Positions 9,646 to 22,505 of a DNA stretch of 64,000 nt are shown one piece after another. Location of the stretch: assembly GCA_028554795.2 (NCBI GenBank), contig JAPYKE020000516.1, forward strand, positions 124,001 to 188,000. The letters run 5' to 3'. The stretch is from Sinohyriopsis cumingii. Lineage: Eukaryota > Mollusca > Bivalvia > Unionida > Unionidae. The notes below the pieces were generated by a model. It worked only from the letters and a program-made list of their open reading frames with translations. It searched no databases and had not been told where the DNA came from. Within the stretch, counting starts at the first letter, position 1. Every line of letters begins with the position of its first letter. A program made the position numbers and the translations under genes.

Positions 9646-12600
9646 ACACACAGACAACAACACCCTGAGCTCATATTATCAAGAATAAATGGTTACCTTT
9701 AAATCCCTACCAAAATGCATAAATAAAACTCTTCTATCTCCACCAAAATAAGAGAGGAACAAATATTCTAAAAATAGACTAGAAATACATTCGTGGGTAC
9801 TGAACTGGAAGTATTAATTGTGATGTAATTCCTGACAGGCTCCATGTTTTAAGCCAATTTTAGTCAAACTTTTATATTTGCATGCTATACCTATTTCAAC
9901 TTTATACATGAAGTCTTTTTGAAATTCCTTGCAAACAAAACATGTGACACCTGTCAGAAAGTATGTAGTGCTGGTGTTCCACAGGGTGCAAGGTCTAGTC
10001 CAAGTGCTCTTGAGAAGCCAAAACTAAATTTGCTATATCTTCCTTAATTATAGAAATTTTTCAATGCAGTAAAAACCAAATTGTAATACAAGACAAGCCC
10101 TGTCTGAAAATATGTTTGAAATTTATCAATATTGATAAATTAAATTTTAATCGCAATTTAAATAAACATTTAAATTTTAAAAAGTAAATCGTTATTGAAA
10201 ACTTATACAAGTTTTAAAACACAGATTGACAAATTTTAGACAGAAAAGTTGACTAATGAATGGTATTTAAAACAAATGGTAGTCTGGGTTTGTACAACTG
10301 ATAACATTTTTCCCAGGGATAGTGGAGCAACATAGCTCATAGTGATTTTGGCAGTAAACCGCTATATGCCTGTCCAGATACATATTGGTGTACACACTAA
10401 AGAAACAATGCCAGGTGCTATGTTCCACATTTATTGTGTCAGGTACTTAGGCAGTTGTTTCCATAACTAATAGCACATTCAGATTTAAAGTTCTGATGGG
10501 ATCACTACCATGTTTTATAGCAAAAATGCATTCCATTTCAATGTCGATAACTACAAAAGGTGACAATGGGATAGGAAAATAGTTTCTAGGAAGGCTCTAC
10601 CTTACTAAAAAATGGTGCTGATCTCTCTCGTGAAGACCTAAGCCAAGTCTCTGAGGTGCTATATATCAGTGTGGTGATATAAACTAGTCTTGGCCACTTA
10701 TGGCAGTACACTGCACATGCCCTTATAAAACATTGCTATCACCGCCGGACTATTGGAGAGCTTAAAGCTGTTCCAACTCTAACACACTGTTCCAGATACC
10801 AGACTAAACCGGAAAAGATACAATATGTTTCACTTAATTCTAGAAAACAGTAAGATCTAGGTAAATGAAGTTAAAATGTGTTAGATATGGTGATTTCAAG
10901 ATAACATTAAGGTTGCAAGCATGGGGGAAAATATTAAACTTGACAGAGTGACACTCAGAAATGTGAAGCAATGGCCATGCATTAAAGTGATAAATTCATC
11001 CTAAAAATATATCAGGTTTCTAGAAGCATATTTAACCATTTACAGCTTAAATAACTAATCAGGTAGACTATGTATCATAAAGTTTAAGGCAATGTTGAGG
11101 CAGTGAGGTTTGATCATTGGTGCAAACATTAGTACATACCAGTATACAGGAAAGTCAAGTGACAATGTACTAAATTAGAATATATTACTATAAGCAATCT
11201 TATTCATGAGGGAAATAACAATTTTGCATATTGCAAGTGAATACAGCCAAATGTGGTCACACAGATCAACTATAGGTACCAATAAATCCTATATCATCAA
11301 CTAAATGTGAAAATCTGATCCCCAAAACTTGTAAACAAGGATGGAAAATTGCATATGTGGGACATATACAATGTACTTGTTAAGATCAAATGTGCAAACA
11401 TAATTCAAATGATCTGTTTGAACATTTATAGTGTATTTTTAAGAGTGTTGGTTACCAATTATTAAGCTCATTGATTCAGTGGAATCAGATATCAGCTGAT
11501 GCTTCAATACCGCACTCTCTCAAAGTACCAAATTGAAATATGTTACCATACATAGGCATATTCATGATGAAAATAACATTTTGGGATATTTTCAGTGCAC
11601 ACAGCCAGAAATGTGCCTTACAGATTCACTATAGGTACAATTGTCAGCCTATATGATGTACTGAATGTGAACTTTTGATCCCAAACATTCTAAAATGTAT
11701 TGATATTTGTTCATGTGGGATATGTAACCATGTTAAGATCACTTATACAAAGTTAAGTACAAATAATCTGTTTGAATATTTCTTATGTAATCTTTAAAGT
11801 GTCAGTTAACAAATATTATTAGTAATTAATAATGCATGATAAAGCAAGATGGATCATTAGAATTCCCATAACATCATATTGGCCACAATGACACACTACA
11901 CCAATCAATATCTTAACCAAACTGAACAATAAAATAGAATTCATTCTGTGTTCAACTTAACATCATTTTGCTCTTTTCTTACATCCAAGGGTAAATATAC
12001 CTGGGGAAAGCATATTTTATCCCTTGGACCTGTATTTCATTCACAGACAGTGTAAAATGATTAAGTAGAGAACTTGAGTAGGTTCTATTATAAAGTTTTC
12101 ATCACAGTCCTCTAACTAAATACCTTATAACTATGTTTATAAACAATTACTAAAGGCTATACAAGCAGATATGTGTTACTCAGGAAGTGACCTCATCATA
12201 AACACATAAATTAACTGCTTGGAGCCGTAATAAATAGTCTGAATGGCCAATACAAAATATAATTTTGTCTTCATGTATTTAAAATGAAGGTCTCATTTTG
12301 ACTTACAAAAATATTTTCTCTGACAAAATGTGACAAATATCCAACATTGGAGCTTGTATATGGTGTAGGAATATATACCTACTGATAACATTTAATATCA
12401 TTCCAAAAAATATTATATATGTGCATTTTGGGAGGAAACTTTATTAAAATTTTTAAATAAAAATTAATTTTTTACTTTTAATTTCATTCTTATATTTTCA
12501 CAGTCAATATACCTAACATATTCAAATTTCATGTGTCTATCATTACTAATAAAGATTTTATACCAATTTAACTTTACTCCAATACTGCACTGACAGGATA

Positions 12601-12860
12601 TAGAACATAATTAATTTTACTATATGTTCTCTACATTTGTTTCTCAGTACTGACCTTTCCACTGTGTGACAATCAATGCAAATCATATGTTAATCTAAAA
12701 TACCTTCAAAGATGACTTCACGGTGAAGTTCTTGTCAAAGGTTGACCTGCTCTTTTTTGAGATACTGGACTGTCAACATAGCAGCATGTAAACAGAACAC
12801 AGATTTCACTTCCGAATCATCACCAAGGCCTTATTACTCACTGAGCGCTGTCGCCAAAAT
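9646..12860. repeat. Array copy 4 (alpha haplotype)
   Basis: 3,215 bp, alpha. It has G at U112, A at U465, T at U478 (perfect palindrome), A at U1087 (AAAACATTG, shared only with copies 6 and 12) and C at U1502. By eye it differs from copy 6, two units away, only at 10591, where it has A instead of G. This is much closer than its match to its immediate neighbours. Confidence 0.97.
10120..10141. repeat. Perfect 22-bp palindrome (shown in copy 4; U475-U496 in each unit)
   Basis: The arm AATTTATCAAT is followed directly by its exact reverse complement, with no loop. The copies with T at U478 (4, 6, 9, 11, 12, 14-18 and 20) have it perfect; copies 1, 2, 3, 5, 7, 8, 10, 13 and 19 have G at U478 and one mismatched pair. 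It sits in a very AT-rich stretch (about U480-U560). It could extrude as a cruciform or bind a dimeric protein, but nothing in the sequence shows a function. Confidence 0.8.
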
Positions 12861-15800
12861 ACACACAGACAACAACACCCTGAGCTCATATTATCAAGAA
12901 TAAATGGTTACCTTTAAATCCCTACCAAAATGCATAAATAAAACTCTTCTATCTCCACCAAAATAAGAGAGAAACAAATATTCTAAAAATAGACTAGAAA
13001 TACATTCGTGGGTACTGAACTGGAAGTATTAATTGTGATGTAATTCCTGACAGGCTCCATGTTTTAAGCCAATTTTAGTCAAACTTTTATATTTGCATGC
13101 TATACCTATTTCAACTTTATACATGAAGTCTTTTTGAAATTCCTTGCAAACAAAACATGTGACACCTGTCAGAAAGTATGTAGTGCTGGTGTTCCACAGG
13201 GTGCAAGGTCTAGTCCAAGTGCTCTTGAGAAGCCAAAACTAAATTTGCTATATCTTCCTTAATTATAGAAATTTTTCAATGCAGTAAAAACCAAATTGTA
13301 ATACAAGACAAGCCCTGTCTGAAAATATGTTTGAAATGTATCAATATTGATAAATTAAATTTTAATCGCAATTTAAATAAACATTTAAATTTTAAAAAGT
13401 AAATCGTTATTGAAAACTTATACAAGTTTTAAAACACAGATTGACAAATTTTAGACAGAAAAGTTGACTAATGAATGGTATTTAAAACAAATGGTAGTCT
13501 GGGTTTGTACAACTGATAACATTTTTCCCAGGGATAGTGGAGCAACATAGCTCATAGTGATTTTGGCAGTAAACCGCTATATGCCTGTCCAGATACATAT
13601 TGGTGTACACACTAAAGAAACAATGCCAGGTGCTATGTTCCACATTTATTGTGTCAGGTACTTAGGCAGTTGTTTCCATAACTAATAGCACATTCAGATT
13701 TAAAGTTCTGATGGGATCACTACCATGTTTTATAGCAAAAATGCATTCCATTTCAATGTCGATAACTACAAAAGGTGACAATGGGATAGGAAAATAGTTT
13801 CTAGGGAGGCTCTACCTTACTAAAAAATGGTGCTGATCTCTCTCGTGAAGACCTAAGCCAAGTCTCTGAGGTGCTATATATCAGTGTGGTGATATAAACT
13901 AGTCTTGGCCACTTATGGCAGTACACTGCACATGCCCTTATAAAACCTTGCTATCACCGCCGGACTATTGGAGAGCTTAAAGCTGTTCCAACTCTAACAC
14001 ACTGTTCCAGATACCAGACTAAACCGGAAAAGATACAATATGTTTCACTTAATTCTAGAAAACAGTAAGATCTAGGTAAATGAAGTTAAAATGTGTTAGA
14101 TATGGTGATTTCAAGATAACATTAAGGTTGCAAGCATGGGGGAAAATATTAAACTTGACAGAGTGACACTCAGAAATGTGAAGCAATGGCCATGCATTAA
14201 AGTGATAAATTCATCCTAAAAATATATCAGGTTTCTAGAAGCATATTTAACCATTTACAGCTTAAATAACTAATCAGGTAGACTATGTATCATAAAGTTT
14301 AAGGCAATGTTGAGGCAGTGAGGTTTGATCATTGCTGCAAACATTAGTACATACCAGTATACAGGAAAGTCAAGTGACAATGTACTAAATTAGAATATAT
14401 TACTATAAGCAATCTTATTCATGAGGGAAATAACAATTTTGCATATTGCAAGTGAATACAGCCAAATGTGGTCACACAGATCAACTATAGGTACCAATAA
14501 ATCCTATATCATCAACTAAATGTGAAAATCTGATCCCCAAAACTTGTAAACAAGGATGGAAAATTGCATATGTGGGACATATACAATGTACTTGTTAAGA
14601 TCAAATGTGCAAACATAATTCAAATGATCTGTTTGAACATTTATAGTGTATTTTTAAGAGTGTTGGTTACCAATTATTAAGCTCATTGATTCAGTGGAAT
14701 CAGATATCAGCTGATGCTTCAATACCGCACTCTCTCAAAGTACCAAATTGAAATATGTTACCATACATAGGCATATTCATGATGAAAATAACATTTTGGG
14801 ATATTTTCAGTGCACACAGCCAGAAATGTGCCTTACAGATTCACTATAGGTACAATTGTCAGCCTATATGATGTACTGAATGTGAACTTTTGATCCCAAA
14901 CATTCTAAAATGTATTGATATTTGTTCATGTGGGATATGTAACCATGTTAAGATCACTTATACAAAGTTAAGTACAAATAATCTGTTTGAATATTTCTTA
15001 TGTAATCTGTAAAGTGTCAGTTAACAAATATTATTAGTAATTAATAATGCATGATAAAGCAAGATGGATCATTAGAATTCCCATAACATCATATTGGCCA
15101 CAATGACACACTACGCCAATCAATATCTTAACCAAACTGAACAATAAAATAGAATTCATTCTGTGTTCAACTTAACATCATTTTGCTCTTTTCTTACATC
15201 CAAGGGTAAATATACCTGGGGAAAGCATATTGTATCCCTTGGACCTGTATTTCATTCACAGACAGTGTAAAATGATTAAGTAGAGAACTTGAGTAGGTTC
15301 TATTATAAAGTTTTCATCACAGTCCTCTAATTAAATACCTTATAACTATGTTTATAAACAATTACTAAAGGCTATACAAGCAGATATGTGTTACTCAGGA
15401 AGTGACCTCATCATAAACACATAAATTAACTGCTTGGAGCCGTAATAAATAGTCTGAATGGCCAATACAAAATATAATTTTGTCTTCATGTATTTAAAAT
15501 GAAGGTCTCATTTTGACTTACAAAAATATTTTCTCTGACAAAATGTGACAAATATCCAACATTGGAGCTTGTATATGGTGTAGGAATATATACCTACTGA
15601 TAACATTTAATATCATTCCAAAAAATATTATATATATGCATTTTGGGAGGAAACTTTATTAAAATTTTTAAATAAAAATTAATTTTTTACTTTTAATTTC
15701 ATTCTTATATTTTCACAGTCAATATACCTAACATATTCAAATTTCATGTGTCTATCATTACTAATAAAGATTTTATACCAATTTAACTTTACTCCAATAC

Positions 15801-16075
15801 TGCACTGACAGGATATAGAACATAATTAATTTTACTATATGTTCTCTACATTTGTTTCTCAGTACTGACCTTTCCACTGTGTGACAATCAATGCAAATCA
15901 TATGTTAATCTAAAATACCTTCAAAGATGACTTCACGGTGAAGTTCTTGTCAAAGGTTGACCTGCTCTTTTTTGAGATACTGGACTGTCAACATAGCAGC
16001 ATGTAAACAGAACACAGATTTCACTTCCGAATCATCACCAAGGCCTTATTACTCACTGAGCGCTGTCGCCAAAAT
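12861..16075. repeat. Array copy 5 (beta haplotype)
   Basis: 3,215 bp, beta. It has A at U112, G at U478 (imperfect palindrome), C at U1475 (CATTGCTGC, shared only with copy 8) and A at U2776. Copy 8 is its closest relative in the window; I see two differences, at U1312 and U2700. Confidence 0.97.
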
Positions 16076-19000
16076 ACACACAGACAACAACACCCTGAGC
16101 TCATATTATCAAGAATAAATGGTTACCTTTAAATCCCTACCAAAATGCATAAATAAAACTCTTCTATCTCCACCAAAATAAGAGAGGAACAAATATTCTA
16201 AAAATAGACTAGAAATACATTCGTGGGTACTGAACTGGAAGTATTAATTGTGATGTAATTCCTGACAGGCTCCATGTTTTAAGCCAATTTTAGTCAAACT
16301 TTTATATTTGCATGCTATACCTATTTCAACTTTATACATGAAGTCTTTTTGAAATTCCTTGCAAACAAAACATGTGACACCTGTCAGAAAGTATGTAGTG
16401 CTGGTGTTCCACAGGGTGCAAGGTCTAGTCCAAGTGCTCTTGAGAAGCCAAAACTAAATTTGCTATATCTTCCTTAATTATAGAAATTTTTCAATGCAGT
16501 AAAAACCAAATTGTAATACAAGACAAGCCCTGTCTGAAAATATGTTTGAAATTTATCAATATTGATAAATTAAATTTTAATCGCAATTTAAATAAACATT
16601 TAAATTTTAAAAAGTAAATCGTTATTGAAAACTTATACAAGTTTTAAAACACAGATTGACAAATTTTAGACAGAAAAGTTGACTAATGAATGGTATTTAA
16701 AACAAATGGTAGTCTGGGTTTGTACAACTGATAACATTTTTCCCAGGGATAGTGGAGCAACATAGCTCATAGTGATTTTGGCAGTAAACCGCTATATGCC
16801 TGTCCAGATACATATTGGTGTACACACTAAAGAAACAATGCCAGGTGCTATGTTCCACATTTATTGTGTCAGGTACTTAGGCAGTTGTTTCCATAACTAA
16901 TAGCACATTCAGATTTAAAGTTCTGATGGGATCACTACCATGTTTTATAGCAAAAATGCATTCCATTTCAATGTCGATAACTACAAAAGGTGACAATGGG
17001 ATAGGAAAATAGTTTCTAGGGAGGCTCTACCTTACTAAAAAATGGTGCTGATCTCTCTCGTGAAGACCTAAGCCAAGTCTCTGAGGTGCTATATATCAGT
17101 GTGGTGATATAAACTAGTCTTGGCCACTTATGGCAGTACACTGCACATGCCCTTATAAAACATTGCTATCACCGCCGGACTATTGGAGAGCTTAAAGCTG
17201 TTCCAACTCTAACACACTGTTCCAGATACCAGACTAAACCGGAAAAGATACAATATGTTTCACTTAATTCTAGAAAACAGTAAGATCTAGGTAAATGAAG
17301 TTAAAATGTGTTAGATATGGTGATTTCAAGATAACATTAAGGTTGCAAGCATGGGGGAAAATATTAAACTTGACAGAGTGACACTCAGAAATGTGAAGCA
17401 ATGGCCATGCATTAAAGTGATAAATTCATCCTAAAAATATATCAGGTTTCTAGAAGCATATTTAACCATTTACAGCTTAAATAACTAATCAGGTAGACTA
17501 TGTATCATAAAGTTTAAGGCAATGTTGAGGCAGTGAGGTTTGATCATTGGTGCAAACATTAGTACATACCAGTATACAGGAAAGTCAAGTGACAATGTAC
17601 TAAATTAGAATATATTACTATAAGCAATCTTATTCATGAGGGAAATAACAATTTTGCATATTGCAAGTGAATACAGCCAAATGTGGTCACACAGATCAAC
17701 TATAGGTACCAATAAATCCTATATCATCAACTAAATGTGAAAATCTGATCCCCAAAACTTGTAAACAAGGATGGAAAATTGCATATGTGGGACATATACA
17801 ATGTACTTGTTAAGATCAAATGTGCAAACATAATTCAAATGATCTGTTTGAACATTTATAGTGTATTTTTAAGAGTGTTGGTTACCAATTATTAAGCTCA
17901 TTGATTCAGTGGAATCAGATATCAGCTGATGCTTCAATACCGCACTCTCTCAAAGTACCAAATTGAAATATGTTACCATACATAGGCATATTCATGATGA
18001 AAATAACATTTTGGGATATTTTCAGTGCACACAGCCAGAAATGTGCCTTACAGATTCACTATAGGTACAATTGTCAGCCTATATGATGTACTGAATGTGA
18101 ACTTTTGATCCCAAACATTCTAAAATGTATTGATATTTGTTCATGTGGGATATGTAACCATGTTAAGATCACTTATACAAAGTTAAGTACAAATAATCTG
18201 TTTGAATATTTCTTATGTAATCTTTAAAGTGTCAGTTAACAAATATTATTAGTAATTAATAATGCATGATAAAGCAAGATGGATCATTAGAATTCCCATA
18301 ACATCATATTGGCCACAATGACACACTACACCAATCAATATCTTAACCAAACTGAACAATAAAATAGAATTCATTCTGTGTTCAACTTAACATCATTTTG
18401 CTCTTTTCTTACATCCAAGGGTAAATATACCTGGGGAAAGCATATTTTATCCCTTGGACCTGTATTTCATTCACAGACAGTGTAAAATGATTAAGTAGAG
18501 AACTTGAGTAGGTTCTATTATAAAGTTTTCATCACAGTCCTCTAACTAAATACCTTATAACTATGTTTATAAACAATTACTAAAGGCTATACAAGCAGAT
18601 ATGTGTTACTCAGGAAGTGACCTCATCATAAACACATAAATTAACTGCTTGGAGCCGTAATAAATAGTCTGAATGGCCAATACAAAATATAATTTTGTCT
18701 TCATGTATTTAAAATGAAGGTCTCATTTTGACTTACAAAAATATTTTCTCTGACAAAATGTGACAAATATCCAACATTGGAGCTTGTATATGGTGTAGGA
18801 ATATATACCTACTGATAACATTTAATATCATTCCAAAAAATATTATATATGTGCATTTTGGGAGGAAACTTTATTAAAATTTTTAAATAAAAATTAATTT
18901 TTTACTTTTAATTTCATTCTTATATTTTCACAGTCAATATACCTAACATATTCAAATTTCATGTGTCTATCATTACTAATAAAGATTTTATACCAATTTA

Positions 19001-19290
19001 ACTTTACTCCAATACTGCACTGACAGGATATAGAACATAATTAATTTTACTATATGTTCTCTACATTTGTTTCTCAGTACTGACCTTTCCACTGTGTGAC
19101 AATCAATGCAAATCATATGTTAATCTAAAATACCTTCAAAGATGACTTCACGGTGAAGTTCTTGTCAAAGGTTGACCTGCTCTTTTTTGAGATACTGGAC
19201 TGTCAACATAGCAGCATGTAAACAGAACACAGATTTCACTTCCGAATCATCACCAAGGCCTTATTACTCACTGAGCGCTGTCGCCAAAAT
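16076..19290. repeat. Array copy 6 (alpha haplotype)
   Basis: 3,215 bp, alpha. It matches copy 4 at all diagnostic sites (G at U112, T at U478, A at U1087), with a single difference noticed over the full unit. This near-identity at a distance of two units suggests that a two-unit block was duplicated. Confidence 0.97.
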
Positions 19291-22200
19291 ACACACAGAC
19301 AACAACACCCTGAGCTCATATTATCAAGAATAAATGGTTACCTTTAAATCCCTACCAAAATGCATAAATAAAACTCTTCTATCTCCACCAAAATAAGAGA
19401 GAAACAAATATTCTAAAAATAGACTAGAAATACATTCGTGGGTACTGAACTGGAAGTATTAATTGTGATGTAATTCCTGACAGGCTCCATGTTTTAAGCC
19501 AATTTTAGTCAAACTTTTATATTTGCATGCTATACCTATTTCAACTTTATACATGAAGTCTTTTTGAAATTCCTTGCAAACAAAACATGTGACACCTGTC
19601 AGAAAGTATGTAGTGCTGGTGTTCCACAGGGTGCAAGGTCTAGTCCAAGTGCTCTTGAGAAGCCAAAACTAAATTTGCTATATCTTCCTTAATTATAGAA
19701 ATTTTTCAATGCAGTAAAAACCAAATTGTAATACAAGACAAGCCCTGTCTGAAAATATGTTTGAAATGTATCAATATTGATAAATTAAATTTTAATCGCA
19801 ATTTAAATAAACATTTAAATTTTAAAAAGTAAATCGTTATTGAAAACTTATACAAGTTTTAAAACACAGATTGACAAATTTTAGACAGAAAAGTTGACTA
19901 ATGAATGGTATTTAAAACAAATGGTAGTCTGGGTTTGTACAACTGATAACATTTTTCCCAGGGATAGTGGAGCAACATAGCTCATAGTGATTTTGGCAGT
20001 AAACCGCTATATGCCTGTCCAGATACATATTGGTGTACACACTAAAGAAACAATGCCAGGTGCTATGTTCCACATTTATTGTGTCAGGTACTTAGGCAGT
20101 TGTTTCCATAACTAATAGCACATTCAGATTTAAAGTTCTGATGGGATCACTACCATGTTTTATAGCAAAAATGCATTCCATTTCAATGTCGATAACTACA
20201 AAAGGTGACAATGGGATAGGAAAATAGTTTCTAGGGAGGCTCTACCTTACTAAAAAATGGTGCTGATCTCTCTCGTGAAGACCTAAGCCAAGTCTCTGAG
20301 GTGCTATATATCAGTGTGGTGATATAAACTAGTCTTGGCCACTTATGGCAGTACACTGCACATGCCCTTATAAAACCTTGCTATCACCGCCGGACTATTG
20401 GAGAGCTTAAAGCTGTTCCAACTCTAACACACTGTTCCAGATACCAGACTAAACCGGAAAAGATACAATATGTTTCACTTAATTCTAGAAAACAGTAAGA
20501 TCTAGGTAAATGAAGTTAAAATGTGTTAGATATGGTGATTTCAAGATAACATTAAGGTTGCAAGCATGGGGGAAAATATTAAACTTGACAGAGTGACACT
20601 CGGAAATGTGAAGCAATGGCCATGCATTAAAGTGATAAATTCATCCTAAAAATATATCAGGTTTCTAGAAGCATATTTAACCATTTACAGCTTAAATAAC
20701 TAATCAGGTAGACTATGTATCATAAAGTTTAAGGCAATGTTGAGGCAGTGAGGTTTGATCATTGGTGCAAACATTAGTACATACCAGTATACAGGAAAGT
20801 CAAGTGACAATGTACTAAATTAGAATATATTACTATAAGCAATCTTATTCATGAGGGAAATAACAATTTTGCATATTGCAAGTGAATACAGCCAAATGTG
20901 GTCACACAGATCAACTATAGGTACCAATAAATCCTATATCATCAACTAAATGTGAAAATCTGATCCCCAAAACTTGTAAACAAGGATGGAAAATTGCATA
21001 TGTGGGACATATACAATGTACTTGTTAAGATCAAATGTGCAAACATAATTCAAATGATCTGTTTGAACATTTATAGTGTATTTTTAAGAGTGTTGGTTAC
21101 CAATTATTAAGCTCATTGATTCAGTGGAATCAGATATCAGCTGATGCTTCAATACCGCACTCTCTCAAAGTACCAAATTGAAATATGTTACCATACATAG
21201 GCATATTCATGATGAAAATAACATTTTGGGATATTTTCAGTGCACACAGCCAGAAATGTGCCTTACAGATTCACTATAGGTACAATTGTCAGCCTATATG
21301 ATGTACTGAATGTGAACTTTTGATCCCAAACATTCTAAAATGTATTGATATTTGTTCATGTGGGATATGTAACCATGTTAAGATCACTTATACAAAGTTA
21401 AGTACAAATAATCTGTTTGAATATTTCTTATGTAATCTTTAAAGTGTCAGTTAACAAATATTATTAGTAATTAATAATGCATGATAAAGCAAGATGGATC
21501 ATTAGAATTCCCATAACATCATATTGGCCACAATGACACACTACACCAATCAATATCTTAACCAAACTGAACAATAAAATAGAATTCATTCTGTGTTCAA
21601 CTTAACATCATTTTGCTCTTTTCTTACATCCAAGGGTAAATATACCTGGGGAAAGCATATTTTATCCCTTGGACCTGTATTTCATTCACAGACAGTGTAA
21701 AATGATTAAGTAGAGAACTTGAGTAGGTTCTATTATAAAGTTTTCATCACAGTCCTCTAACTAAATACCTTATAACTATGTTTATAAACAATTACTAAAG
21801 GCTATACAAGCAGATATGTGTTACTCAGGAAGTGACCTCATCATAAACACATAAATTAACTGCTTGGAGCCGTAATAAATAGTCTGAATGGCCAATACAA
21901 AATATAATTTTGTCTTCATGTATTTAAAATGAAGGTCTCATTTTGACTTACAAAAATATTTTCTCTGACAAAATGTGACAAATATCCAACATTGGAGCTT
22001 GTATATGGTGTAGGAATATATACCTACTGATAACATTTAATATCATTCCAAAAAATATTATATATGTGCATTTTGGGAGGAAACTTTATTAAAATTTTTA
22101 AATAAAAATTAATTTTTTACTTTTAATTTCATTCTTATATTTTCACAGTCAATATACCTAACATATTCAAATTTCATGTGTCTATCATTACTAATAAAGA

Positions 22201-22505
22201 TTTTATACCAATTTAACTTTACTCCAATACTGCACTGACAGGATATAGAACATAATTAATTTTACTATATGTTCTCTACATTTGTTTCTCAGTACTGACC
22301 TTTCCACTGTGTGACAATCAATGCAAATCATATGTTAATCTAAAATACCTTCAAAGATGACTTCACGGTGAAGTTCTTGTCAAAGGTTGACCTGCTCTTT
22401 TTTGAGATACTGGACTGTCAACATAGCAGCATGTAAACAGAACACAGATTTCACTTCCGAATCATCACCAAGGCCTTATTACTCACTGAGCGCTGTCGCC
22501 AAAAT
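19291..22505. repeat. Array copy 7 (alpha right half, beta-like left half)
   Basis: 3,215 bp. The left half resembles copies 5 and 8: A at U112, G at U478, and G at U1312 (CACTCGGAA, shared only with copy 8). The right half is alpha, as in copies 4 and 6: T at U2149, A at U2255, T at U2372, C at U2471 and G at U2776. This is the clearest mosaic unit in the array; the switch lies between U1312 and U2149. Confidence 0.97.
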
